A DNA stretch of 64,000 bases from Chryseobacterium gwangjuense (GTDB lineage Bacteria; Bacteroidota; Bacteroidia; Flavobacteriales; Weeksellaceae), in contig NZ_JAJTNP010000008.1 of the NCBI RefSeq assembly GCF_021311115.1, positions 62,001 through 126,000 on the forward strand. The letters are read 5' to 3'. A program made the translations under genes and the position numbers. Numbering within the stretch: position 1 is the first letter of the stretch; every line of letters begins with the position of its first letter. Below, one piece after another: positions 44,561 to 53,727 of the stretch. The notes below the pieces were generated by a model. It saw nothing but the letters and a program-made list of their open reading frames with translations. It had not been told where the DNA came from and searched no databases.

Positions 44561-44593
44561 AAAACGGTCTCAAATGAAGCCGTTTTATTTTTT
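44561..44593 (+). terminator. Terminator after array copy 1
   Basis: AAAACGG pairs with CCGTTTT, the stem extended imperfectly by TCTC/GAAG, followed by a T-rich tail. Confidence 0.75.
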
Positions 44594-44748
44594 AGAATAC
44601 AAAATCAGAGAAAGAAAGCCTTCTATAGGTATTAAAAACAAACATCTTGAATATCAGTTTTTTTTCATTTTCCACATATATTTCAATAAAACTTCAAAAT
44701 TTATTTTTTAACTTTTATTATTTATAAACAATATTCAAAATATTGTAT

Positions 44749-44776
44749 TAATTTTGTAGAAATCCTAATTCTAACA
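44749..44776 (+). promoter_or_regulatory. Promoter/leader of array copy 2 (conserved)
   Basis: TAATTTTG (-7 box, 44749-44756) then AATCCTAATTCTAACA (44761-44776), immediately before ATG 44780. The same block recurs before copies 3 and 4. A 7-3-7 perfect inverted repeat CAATATT-CAA-AATATTG (44729-44745) lies just upstream of this copy. Confidence 0.6.
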
Positions 44777-44779
44777 AAA

Positions 44780-47623
44780 ATGAAAAGATTTCTACTATCT
44801 TTCGTATTATTGTTTTTTACATTTAATACCATCTTTGCACAAAAAGATACGGAACACTGGATAGCTCCGTTCTATTATTCTCAACAATATACACAGGCAG
44901 TATATTTATCCACAGATTCCGTAACTCCTTTTGATGTTAAAATATACACAGGAGGTAGCTTTGGAACTTTGCTAGGTACTGTTACCATTAGTAAAAGTAG
45001 TCCAAAAACTTACTCGATTCCTCGTACTAATATTGCAACAAATAGTACCCTGGAAGCTTTTACTCCTATTGATAAAGGGTTATATATAAATGGTACCAAA
45101 CCATTTTTCTGTAGCTTGAGAATGGTAAGTAGCACGACTCATGCTGAAATTGTCACAAGTAAAGGAAAAGCAGGTATAGGAAAAGAGTTTTATGTAGCTT
45201 CAACTCCTTCTACAGCTACTTCTAATAACTTTACGGCAGCTGTTATGGCAACAGAAAACAATACAACTGTAACCGCAACTTGGACAGGTTTTGTATCATT
45301 TTTTGGAGGTTCTCCAGCAGGAAACACACAGACTTTCACTTTAAATAAAGGACAGTCTTTTATCTTTGCAGGGAATGCAGGAGCAGATGCACCTTTTACA
45401 GGAGCGAAAATTGTTTCTGACAAGCCTATTACATTGACTAACGGAAACGTTAACGGTAACTTCGGTAACAATACAGGTTCCGGATCTGATGCAATTCTAG
45501 ATCAATCTGTTCCGACTGAAAGACTTGGAAGTACATTTGCAATGGTAAGAACGAGATCTACTACATCTGATCTCGAAGGAGCTATAGTTGTTGCCGTTGA
45601 AAACGACACCAAAATATTCATCAACGGATCGACCACTCCAATCGCTACACTAAACCAAGGCCAATGGTATAGAATTGCAGGAGACAACTATGTTCTACAG
45701 GGAACAAACGGTCATTACAATATGTTTGTATCTACTTCAAAAAAAGTATATCTATATCAATTAGTGTCTGTTCTTGACAGCAGTGCAACGTGCGGATTTA
45801 ATTACATCCCCCCACTAAACTGTTTTTTACCAAGAAAGATTGATGAAATTGCTTTAGTGAACGAAATGCCTCTTGGAACAAATGATGCCAGTACTGTACC
45901 TGCAAATCAGCTTATAAAATTGAACATCTTAACAGAAGCAGGTGCTACTGTTACTTATACCGTAACGCCTGCAGGAGGAGCACCAGGAGCTCCGATCACT
46001 CCAACAGCCATACAAGGGCCTTATCCTCTTACAGGAAATACAGCTTGGGTTACCTATGGTATTGAAGGGGTAACAGGTACTATTAAGATTGAATCCAATA
46101 AAGCAGTAACTGCAGGAATCAACGGAGGATATAGCACATCAGGCTATGGAGGTTATTTTGCCGGATTCTCTTCGATTCCAGTTATTTCAAAACAAACAGG
46201 AGAATGTGCTCCGGGAATCATTCTGGAAGTAGATCCGGGTTATGATTCTTACCAATGGTACTTAAACGGTAATATTATTCCGGGAGCAACTTCAAATACT
46301 TACGCTCCATTAGTAGGAGGTAACTATACTGTAAGAGTAACAATGGGAGGTTGCCAACCTGTAACAACAATTGCTTACAAAGTTTTCTCATGTTTAAAAG
46401 AGACAACGAAATCAGATGAGACTTGTGGTACCAAAATCATACAGCCAACATTCACTTCTTCAACACAGACTCCGGTTGCAAGTACTGTAAAAATTATCAC
46501 AGCACCAACTCATGGTACAGCGGTCGTAAATGCAAACGGAACTATCACTTACACTCCAAATGCTGGTTTTGCTGGCTCAGATGTAATTGTTTATAAATTC
46601 TGTGGAAATGATCCTGAATTTGTAGATTGTGAACAAGTAACTCACACCATAAAAATTGTACCTCTTGTTCCAAAAGAACCTACAATGACTTCTTGTCAAT
46701 ATGATACAGATCCTACAGCATTGTTTGATCTTACCACTGCAAATGTTATTGATTACACATCTCCTTATACGAAAAAGTACTACCCTACTTTGAATGATTT
46801 AAATACAAATAATAATGAAATCACCGATCCTAAAAAATATGCTTCAGCAGGTGGTTATGTTTATGTAAAAATAACAGCTGAAGGAGGATGTCTTGCAACT
46901 ACAAAAATTAAATTAGTTCCAATTCCTATTAAGAGATCTCCACTTTTGGTTGATAAATTTATTTGTATTGATGACAGAACATCTCTGAATGCAGGAGCAG
47001 GATATGACAGCTACCAATGGAGCACAGGAGCAACAACACCTTCTATCCAGGGTATACCTGTAGGAGAATACACTGTGGTTCTTGAAAACAAAGGATGTTT
47101 CTTAATGCAAACTGTACATGTTAAAAAGGCTCAAGACCCTGTAATTACTAAAATAGAAATTACCAACAATACAGCTACTGTAATTGTAAGCGGAGGTACT
47201 GCTCCTTTCAAATATGCAGTAGATGGAATTACGACATGGCAAGATTCAAATGTATTTACAAACTTGTCTAGAGGACAGCATACTTTCTATGTAAAAGATG
47301 CTTATAACTGTACGCCAATTTCTGTAGAAGTAACTGTTCCGAACCTAATCAATGCGATTACTCCGAATGGGGATAACGTAAATGATGTTATCGATTACAG
47401 TGAATTAGCCTATAAAGAAAATCTTAGCTTCGTTATCTATGACAGATATGGTAACAAGATTTTCACAGGAGATAAGTTCAACAACTACCGTTGGGATGGA
47501 AAAGGATCAGGTAAAAAAATTGTAACGGGTACTTACTGGTATCATATCAATTGGAATGAACCGAATGCTGCTAAAACACCAATACAATATAACGGCTGGA
47601 TACTTGTAAAAAACAGAGAATAA
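44780..47623 (+). CDS. Array copy 2: IgGFc-binding-like secreted protein, T9SS type B
   Basis: 947 aa. Signal peptide about 1-20 (FNTIFAQ), then DTEHWIAP. About 30-470: IgGFc-binding-like domain (ATENNTTVTATW, LNKGQSFIFAG, GAKIVSDKPITLTNGN, LDQSVPTERLGSTFAMV, GGYFAGFSS). About 480-545: Ig-like (YDSYQWYLNG). About 560-640: a module with NGTITYTPNAGFAG and VYKFCGN. Then CQYDTDPTALFDLTT, SYQWSTGATTPS, a SprB-like module (GGTAPFKYAVDG) and a CHU_C sorting domain (about 860-947). No CDDN-x-DG modules. From about residue 500 on it is nearly the same as copy 3, down to silent sites. Predicted surface or extracellular protein of unknown ligand. Confidence 0.9.
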   Translation: MKRFLLSFVLLFFTFNTIFAQKDTEHWIAPFYYSQQYTQAVYLSTDSVTPFDVKIYTGGSFGTLLGTVTISKSSPKTYSIPRTNIATNSTLEAFTPIDKGLYINGTKPFFCSLRMVSSTTHAEIVTSKGKAGIGKEFYVASTPSTATSNNFTAAVMATENNTTVTATWTGFVSFFGGSPAGNTQTFTLNKGQSFIFAGNAGADAPFTGAKIVSDKPITLTNGNVNGNFGNNTGSGSDAILDQSVPTERLGSTFAMVRTRSTTSDLEGAIVVAVENDTKIFINGSTTPIATLNQGQWYRIAGDNYVLQGTNGHYNMFVSTSKKVYLYQLVSVLDSSATCGFNYIPPLNCFLPRKIDEIALVNEMPLGTNDASTVPANQLIKLNILTEAGATVTYTVTPAGGAPGAPITPTAIQGPYPLTGNTAWVTYGIEGVTGTIKIESNKAVTAGINGGYSTSGYGGYFAGFSSIPVISKQTGECAPGIILEVDPGYDSYQWYLNGNIIPGATSNTYAPLVGGNYTVRVTMGGCQPVTTIAYKVFSCLKETTKSDETCGTKIIQPTFTSSTQTPVASTVKIITAPTHGTAVVNANGTITYTPNAGFAGSDVIVYKFCGNDPEFVDCEQVTHTIKIVPLVPKEPTMTSCQYDTDPTALFDLTTANVIDYTSPYTKKYYPTLNDLNTNNNEITDPKKYASAGGYVYVKITAEGGCLATTKIKLVPIPIKRSPLLVDKFICIDDRTSLNAGAGYDSYQWSTGATTPSIQGIPVGEYTVVLENKGCFLMQTVHVKKAQDPVITKIEITNNTATVIVSGGTAPFKYAVDGITTWQDSNVFTNLSRGQHTFYVKDAYNCTPISVEVTVPNLINAITPNGDNVNDVIDYSELAYKENLSFVIYDRYGNKIFTGDKFNNYRWDGKGSGKKIVTGTYWYHINWNEPNAAKTPIQYNGWILVKNRE

Positions 47624-47645
47624 TTAAAAAAACTTATATCTTATT

Positions 47646-47677
47646 AAACCACGTTTTTAAAAAAACGTGGTTTTTTT
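47646..47677 (+). terminator. Terminator after array copy 2
   Basis: AAACCACGTTTTT and AAAAACGTGGTTT form a perfect 13 bp stem with a 2 nt loop, then a T-run. Confidence 0.88.
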
Positions 47678-47732
47678 ATTGTTTTAATATTGAATATTGT
47701 TATTTTTTATCAATATGTATTAAATATTATTT

Positions 47733-47759
47733 TAATTTTGTAAAAATCCTAATTCCACA
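47733..47759 (+). promoter_or_regulatory. Promoter/leader of array copy 3 (conserved)
   Basis: TAATTTTG (47733-47740) then AATCCTAATTCCACA (47745-47759), the same block as in copies 2 and 4 with one substitution and one deletion. Confidence 0.6.
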
Positions 47760-47765
47760 AAAACT

Positions 47766-50633
47766 ATGAAAAGACTTTTACTCTCTTTCGTATTATTGTT
47801 TTTTACATTTAATACCGTCTTCGCTCAAAAAGACACAGATCACTGGATAGCTCCTTACTTTGCTTCCACAACCTATACACAAGCTGTATATCTATCTACT
47901 GATTCTACCACTCCTTTTGATGTTAAAATATACACCGGAGATAATTTTGGAACTTTACTAGGAACTGTTACCATCAGTAAGGGCAATCCTATAACTTACC
48001 CTATTCAATCTTCTGATATTGCTACAAACATTGCAAATGAAGCACAAACCACTCTTACTAAAGGCATCTACCTTCAGGGAACTAAAGCTTTTTTCTGTAC
48101 CCTAAGAATGGTAGCCAGTACCACCCATGCAGAGATTGTCACCAGTAAAGGTAAAGCCGGAATTGGTAACGAGTTTTATGTAGCGAACACCCCTTCACAA
48201 TATTCAACCACGGGTAACAATTTTACAGCCGGGATATTAGCTACAGAAGACAACACGAACATAACTGTAAGCTGGGCGGGAACTCCATTATTTTTTGGAA
48301 TTAATGCGCCTACAGGAAATACCATTACTTTTAAATTAGACAAAGGAGAGTCTTATATCTTCGCAGGCACTGGTTCTCCAGCTACAAATATGTCTTCGTT
48401 TATTGGCGCAAAAATAGTTTCCGACAAGCCTGTTTCTTTAACCAATGGAAACGTAAACGGAAACTTCGGAACAGTTACAAGTTCTTCCGGATCAGATGCT
48501 ATTCTTGACCAGTCAGTTCCTACAAGCAGATTAGGGAATACATTTGCAATGGTAAAATCGGTTACCACCACTGATGATCTAGAAGGTGCTATTGTAGTTG
48601 CTACCAAAAACAATACACAGGTTTTTGTAAATGGATCCGGTACAGCCCTGACAACTCTGAACGCAGGAGAATGGTACAGAATAACCTTATCCAGCTTTGT
48701 CCCACAAGGAACTTCCGGACATTATAATATGTTTATTTCCACTACTGAAAACGTTTATGTTTATCAATTAGTAGCCACTACGAATAATGCGACCTGTGGT
48801 TTTAATTATATTCCGCCATTAAACTGTTTTTTACCTAAATCCATTGATGAAATTGCAAAAATCAACGAGATGCCTCTTGGTCCAGGCGGAACAAGCCAAG
48901 TTATTCCGGTAGGGTCACCCTCATCGCCTACAACTCTTAAATTAAACATCTTAACCGAAGCGGGAGCAACAGTTACGTATAGCATTAATGGGGGAACTCC
49001 TATAACACCAGCTGCAGCTGACGGACCTTATCCACTTACCGGAAATGCTACATGGGTTACCTATGGAATTACAGGCATTGCAGGCAATGTGGCCATACAA
49101 TCGAACAAAGCAGTTACCGCCGGTATCAATGGAGGATACAGCACTTCAGGATATGGAGGATATTTCGCAGGATTCTCTTCAGTACCGGTTATTACAAAAA
49201 AATCTGGTGAATGCGCACCAGGTATTGTTTTGGAAGTAAATGCCGGCTACGATACCTACCAATGGTATTTAAATGGTAATATTATCCCGGGAGCAACTTC
49301 AAATACTTATGCTCCACTAGTAGGAGGCAACTACACAGTGAAAGTAACTGTGGGAGGATGTTTAACAGCAGCTACAACTCCAATTTTCAAAGTGTTCTCA
49401 TGTTTAAAAGAGACTACTAAATCAGATGAAACTTGTGGTCCTAAAATCATACAGCCAACATTCACGTCTTCAACACAAACCCCTGTTGCAAGTACTGTGA
49501 AAATTATCATAGCACCAACAAATGGTACAGCGGTCGTAAACGCAAACGGAACGATTACCTATAGTCCAAATATTGGTTTTGCAGGTACAGATGTAATTGT
49601 TTATAAGTTCTGTGGAAATGCTCCTGAATTTGTAGATTGCGAGCAGGTAACCCACACCATAAAAATTGTACCTCTTGTTGGAAAAGAGCCTACTCTCACA
49701 GCATGTCAGTATGACACCGACCCAACTGCATTGTTTGATCTTACCACTGCAAATGTGACCGACTACCCCGCTCCTTCTGTAAAGAGATATTATCCAACCT
49801 TGAATGACATGAACACCAATAATAATGAGATTACTGATCCTAAAAAATATGCTTCAGCAGGTGGCTTTGTTTATGTTAAGATAGCAGCTGAAGGAGGATG
49901 TAACGGAACTGCAAAAATTAAATTAGTTCCAGTTCCTATAAAAAGATCTCCTCTTTTGGTTGATAAATTCATTTGTATTGATGACAGAACATCACTGAAT
50001 GCAGGAACAGGATATGACAGTTACCAATGGAGTACAGGAGCTACAACACCTTCTATTCAAGGATTGGCAGTAGGAGAATATTCTGTAGTTCTTGAACACA
50101 ACGGATGCTTCTTAAAACAAACTGTCCATGTTAAAAAAGCTCAGGATCCTGTTATTACCAAAATAGAAATTACCAACAATACAGCTACTGTAATTGTAAG
50201 CGGAGGCGTTGCTCCTTTCAAATATGCAGTAGACGGAATTACGACATGGCAAGATTCAAATGTATTTACAAACTTGTCTAGGGGGCAGCATACTTTCTAT
50301 GTAAAAGATGCTTATGACTGTACGCCAATTTCTGTAGAAGTAACGGTTCCAAACTTAATCAATGCAATCACTCCGAATGGTGATAATGTAAATGACTATA
50401 TTGACTATAGCGCATTAGCTTACAAAGAGAATCTTGCATTCGTGATCTATGACAGATATGGTAATAAGATTTTCACTGGTGATAAATTCAACAACTACCG
50501 TTGGGATGGAAAAGGATCCGGGAAAAAAATTGTAACAGGTACTTACTGGTATCATATCAATTGGAATGAACCGAATGCTGCTAAAACTCCAATACAATAT
50601 AGCGGTTGGATACTTGTAAAAAATAGAGAATAA
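47766..50633 (+). CDS. Array copy 3: IgGFc-binding-like secreted protein, T9SS type B
   Basis: 955 aa, same architecture as copy 2: signal peptide about 1-20 (FNTVFAQ), DTDHWIAP, IgGFc-binding-like region to about 475 (ATEDNTNITVSW, LDKGESYIFAG, LDQSVPTSRLGNTFAMV), Ig-like YDTYQWYLNG, NGTITYSPN module, SYQWSTGATTPS module, SprB-like module and CHU_C sorting domain (about 868-955). The N-terminal third differs from copy 2 at many residues and by small insertions (for example GGTSQVIPVGSPSSP), whereas the C-terminal half is nearly identical to it. Likely a recent duplicate homogenised in its 3' half. Expected at the cell surface. Confidence 0.9.
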   Translation: MKRLLLSFVLLFFTFNTVFAQKDTDHWIAPYFASTTYTQAVYLSTDSTTPFDVKIYTGDNFGTLLGTVTISKGNPITYPIQSSDIATNIANEAQTTLTKGIYLQGTKAFFCTLRMVASTTHAEIVTSKGKAGIGNEFYVANTPSQYSTTGNNFTAGILATEDNTNITVSWAGTPLFFGINAPTGNTITFKLDKGESYIFAGTGSPATNMSSFIGAKIVSDKPVSLTNGNVNGNFGTVTSSSGSDAILDQSVPTSRLGNTFAMVKSVTTTDDLEGAIVVATKNNTQVFVNGSGTALTTLNAGEWYRITLSSFVPQGTSGHYNMFISTTENVYVYQLVATTNNATCGFNYIPPLNCFLPKSIDEIAKINEMPLGPGGTSQVIPVGSPSSPTTLKLNILTEAGATVTYSINGGTPITPAAADGPYPLTGNATWVTYGITGIAGNVAIQSNKAVTAGINGGYSTSGYGGYFAGFSSVPVITKKSGECAPGIVLEVNAGYDTYQWYLNGNIIPGATSNTYAPLVGGNYTVKVTVGGCLTAATTPIFKVFSCLKETTKSDETCGPKIIQPTFTSSTQTPVASTVKIIIAPTNGTAVVNANGTITYSPNIGFAGTDVIVYKFCGNAPEFVDCEQVTHTIKIVPLVGKEPTLTACQYDTDPTALFDLTTANVTDYPAPSVKRYYPTLNDMNTNNNEITDPKKYASAGGFVYVKIAAEGGCNGTAKIKLVPVPIKRSPLLVDKFICIDDRTSLNAGTGYDSYQWSTGATTPSIQGLAVGEYSVVLEHNGCFLKQTVHVKKAQDPVITKIEITNNTATVIVSGGVAPFKYAVDGITTWQDSNVFTNLSRGQHTFYVKDAYDCTPISVEVTVPNLINAITPNGDNVNDYIDYSALAYKENLAFVIYDRYGNKIFTGDKFNNYRWDGKGSGKKIVTGTYWYHINWNEPNAAKTPIQYSGWILVKNRE

Positions 50634-50652
50634 TTTTTTTAATTATATTTCG

Positions 50653-50684
50653 AAGCCACAATTTTAAAAGATTGTGGCTTTTTT
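50653..50684 (+). terminator. Terminator after array copy 3
   Basis: AAGCCACAAT pairs perfectly with ATTGTGGCTT over an 8 nt loop, then a T-run. Confidence 0.87.
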
Positions 50685-50740
50685 ATTATTTCTTTATCAT
50701 ATTTTATTATATTTTTTACAAAACATATCAAATATTCTTT

Positions 50741-50768
50741 TAATTTTGCAAAAATCCTAATTCTAACA
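50741..50768 (+). promoter_or_regulatory. Promoter/leader of array copy 4 (conserved)
   Basis: TAATTTTG (50741-50748) then AATCCTAATTCTAACA (50753-50768), identical in its last 16 nt to the block before copy 2. Confidence 0.6.
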
Positions 50769-50771
50769 TTT

Positions 50772-53612
50772 ATGAAAAAATTTCTACTCAGCTTGGTATT
50801 GATTCTCTTTTCAATCAATACTTTGTTTGCGCAGAGAGATACCGAACACTGGATAGCGCCATATTTTGACGTTTCAAGCAGTAGCTATAATAATAGACTT
50901 TATCTCTCAACGGATTCTACAACCCCTTTTGTTGTAACTATTTACAACAACAATGTTGCTCTAGGAACTGTTACGATCAGTAAAGGAGCTCCAGACACGT
51001 ATCTTTTACCTGCCAACACGATTGTTGCTACAGCAGAATCCGATGCCTATTCGGTGATCAGCAAGGGAGTGTATTTGAAGGGGACAAAACCATTTTATTG
51101 CTCTTTAAGAAGTGCAATAAGTTCTCACGGAGAAATTGTTACCTCAAAAGGTAAAGCAGGTATTGGAACTATATTTTATGCTGCGGCGACACCCATTACC
51201 AGCAGTGGGTATAATTTTACGACAGCAGTAATGGCTACCGAAAATAGCACGAAAGTAACGGTATCTGGTTATGACCCTAATATACAGTTCACAAATCAAA
51301 CAGCTCCCCCTTTAACGACTACTTTTGTTTTAAACAAAGGGCAATCTTTTATTTTTACAGGAAAAGGAGGTACAGCACCTAATAACACTGGTTTTATTGG
51401 TTCAAAAATTGTTTCAGACAAACCCGTTACAGTAACCAACGGGAACTCTAATGGGAATTTTGGAACCAGTGCCAATAGTGGTTCTGACCTTATTCTAGAT
51501 CAGTCTGTACCAACAAGTAGACTTGGTAACACCTTTGCTATGGTTAAAACGAGATCTACGGCTCCCGCTAACAATATGGAAGGGGCAATTGTGGTTGCCA
51601 CAGAAAATAACACGGAACTTTATGTAAATGGTGGAACAACACCTCTTGCCACTCTAAATGAAGGAGATTGGTACAGAATTAACGAAACCAATTACGTAAA
51701 CCAAGGAAGTGGGCATTCTAATATGTTTATCAGTACTACAAAAAATGTATATGTTTATCAATTGGTTGGTGTAGGAACTGAGGATAATACCGGAGGATAC
51801 AACTATATACCTCCTTTGAACTGCTTTTTACCTCGTAAGATTGACGAGATTGGAAAAATAAACGAAATGCCTGTAACTGGGCCAAGTACTGTGTATAGTG
51901 GTTTAATTGTAAAACTGAACATCCTTACCGAAGCTGGTGCAGCTGTTTCGTATACTGTAAACGGAGGAGCACCAACGACACCAACTGCCGCACAAGGTCC
52001 ATTTCCGCTTACCGGAAATGCAAACTGGGTAACGTATGCTATTACAGGTATTACAGGAAATGTATCAGTTACTTCTGACAAAGCCGTAACTGCAGGATTG
52101 AACGGAGGGTATAGCACAGCAGGATATGGAGGATACTTCGCAGGATTCTCTTCAATTCCTCTTATTTCAAAAACAATCGGAGATTGTATTCCTGGTATTA
52201 TTCTTGAAGTTGATGATAGCTATGATAGCTACCAGTGGTTTTTAAATGGTAACCCAATTACAGGAGCTAATTCAAACTCATATACTCCTACAATTGGAGG
52301 TAATTACACTGTAAAAGTTACCATAGGCAGTTGTGCACCTGAAACAACTCCGATCTTTAAAGTATTCTCTTGTTTAACAAAGTCTACTAAAGCGATGAGT
52401 GTTTGTGATATTTCTCAGATAGTTGTTCCGGAATTCACAGTTTCAACACAAACCTATAACCCAAGCTCGGTAACTATTGTTACACCGCCTACAAATGGTA
52501 TTGCAACAATAAATCCGGTAACAGGAGTTATCAATTATACTCCAAACGTAAACTTCGTAGGAACTGATACTATTGTATATAAATTCTGTGGAAATGCACC
52601 TGAATTTGTAGATTGTGAAGAAGTAACATTAACATTCACTGTTTCAGAACTTCCTATTGTAACAAATGCTACATTGAGAACTTGTTTCTTAGAAACGAAT
52701 ACAGCTACAGGTCAGTTCAATCTTACCATAGCTCCTGTAACAACACAAGCAGGGGTAACTAAAAAATACTACCCTTCTACAACGGATGCTGTAAACGGAA
52801 CCAATGAAATTTTAACTCCGGACAACTATGTAGCACCAAGTGGTGTAGCATATGTAAAAGTTACCAACGGTAACGGTTGTTACAGAATTGCTCAAGTTAC
52901 ACTTATTGTATTCCCTCCTACTACATCATCGGTATTAACCGAGAAAGTTATCTGTATCGAGGATAAAACAACACTAGATGCAGGTCCTAATTTCGATGGT
53001 TACCAATGGAGCACAGGAGCAACAACGCAAACCATATCTGATGTTACGGTAGGTACATATTGGGTAAGATTAAAAACTGGAGAATGCTGGACTAAACAAA
53101 CGGTAAAAGTATATCCTGCACAACAACCGGTAATTTCAAGCATTGATATCGCTACCAATACAGTTACTGTATTTGCAACAGGAGGAACTGCTCCATATAA
53201 ATACTCTATGGATAATATCAACTGGCAAGATTCTAATGTCTTTACAGATGTACCTAGAGGAGCTGGAATGGTATATGTAAAAGATGCATACGATTGTAAT
53301 CCTATCTCTGTAGAAATTACGATTCCTAATATCATTAACGTAATTACTCCGAATAACGATGGTGTAAATGATGTTTTAGATTACTCTGAATTAGGTCACA
53401 AGTCTAATCTAGTAATTGATATCTTTGATAGATACGGAACTAAGATTTACCAGGCAAATAAAGCTAACGGATACAAGTGGGATGGTACAACCAACACAAG
53501 TAAAAAAGTATCTACTGGAAGCTACTGGTTCAGCGTAAGTTGGAATGAGCCAAATACTAAACAAACTCCAGTTAAATATTCTGGATGGATTTTAGTTAAA
53601 AACAGAGAATAA
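50772..53612 (+). CDS. Array copy 4: IgGFc-binding-like secreted protein, T9SS type B
   Basis: 946 aa. Signal peptide about 1-20 (INTLFAQ), DTEHWIAP. IgGFc-binding-like region to about 465 (ATENSTKVTVSGY, LNKGQSFIFTG, KPVTVTNGNSNG, LDQSVPTSRLGNTFAMV), Ig-like YDSYQWFLNG, a module with INYTPNVNFVG and VYKFCGN, GYQWSTGATTQT module, SprB-like GGTAPYKYSMDN module and a CHU_C domain (NVITPNNDGVNDVL to WILVKNRE). Same size class as copies 2 and 3 but clearly diverged from them along its whole length, including the C-terminus. It shares the conserved leader. Surface or extracellular protein of unknown ligand. Confidence 0.9.
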   Translation: MKKFLLSLVLILFSINTLFAQRDTEHWIAPYFDVSSSSYNNRLYLSTDSTTPFVVTIYNNNVALGTVTISKGAPDTYLLPANTIVATAESDAYSVISKGVYLKGTKPFYCSLRSAISSHGEIVTSKGKAGIGTIFYAAATPITSSGYNFTTAVMATENSTKVTVSGYDPNIQFTNQTAPPLTTTFVLNKGQSFIFTGKGGTAPNNTGFIGSKIVSDKPVTVTNGNSNGNFGTSANSGSDLILDQSVPTSRLGNTFAMVKTRSTAPANNMEGAIVVATENNTELYVNGGTTPLATLNEGDWYRINETNYVNQGSGHSNMFISTTKNVYVYQLVGVGTEDNTGGYNYIPPLNCFLPRKIDEIGKINEMPVTGPSTVYSGLIVKLNILTEAGAAVSYTVNGGAPTTPTAAQGPFPLTGNANWVTYAITGITGNVSVTSDKAVTAGLNGGYSTAGYGGYFAGFSSIPLISKTIGDCIPGIILEVDDSYDSYQWFLNGNPITGANSNSYTPTIGGNYTVKVTIGSCAPETTPIFKVFSCLTKSTKAMSVCDISQIVVPEFTVSTQTYNPSSVTIVTPPTNGIATINPVTGVINYTPNVNFVGTDTIVYKFCGNAPEFVDCEEVTLTFTVSELPIVTNATLRTCFLETNTATGQFNLTIAPVTTQAGVTKKYYPSTTDAVNGTNEILTPDNYVAPSGVAYVKVTNGNGCYRIAQVTLIVFPPTTSSVLTEKVICIEDKTTLDAGPNFDGYQWSTGATTQTISDVTVGTYWVRLKTGECWTKQTVKVYPAQQPVISSIDIATNTVTVFATGGTAPYKYSMDNINWQDSNVFTDVPRGAGMVYVKDAYDCNPISVEITIPNIINVITPNNDGVNDVLDYSELGHKSNLVIDIFDRYGTKIYQANKANGYKWDGTTNTSKKVSTGSYWFSVSWNEPNTKQTPVKYSGWILVKNRE

Positions 53613-53635
53613 CGACAACTTATACTAAATACATT

Positions 53636-53667
53636 AAAACCACGATTTTAAAATCGTGGTTTTTTTA
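53636..53667 (+). terminator. Terminator after array copy 4
   Basis: AAAACCACGATTTT and AAAATCGTGGTTTT form a perfect 14 bp palindrome, followed by a T-run. Confidence 0.88.
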
Positions 53668-53700
53668 TTGTTTTTTCAAGCTAATACTACTTTTTATTAT

Positions 53701-53708
53701 TAAATTTG
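53701..53708 (+). promoter_or_regulatory. Candidate -7 box of array copy 5
   Basis: TAAATTTG matches TAnnTTTG, 19 nt before the ATG at 53728. The leader differs from that of copies 2-4. Confidence 0.45.
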
Positions 53709-53727
53709 TGACAAAAGCTACTCTTAA

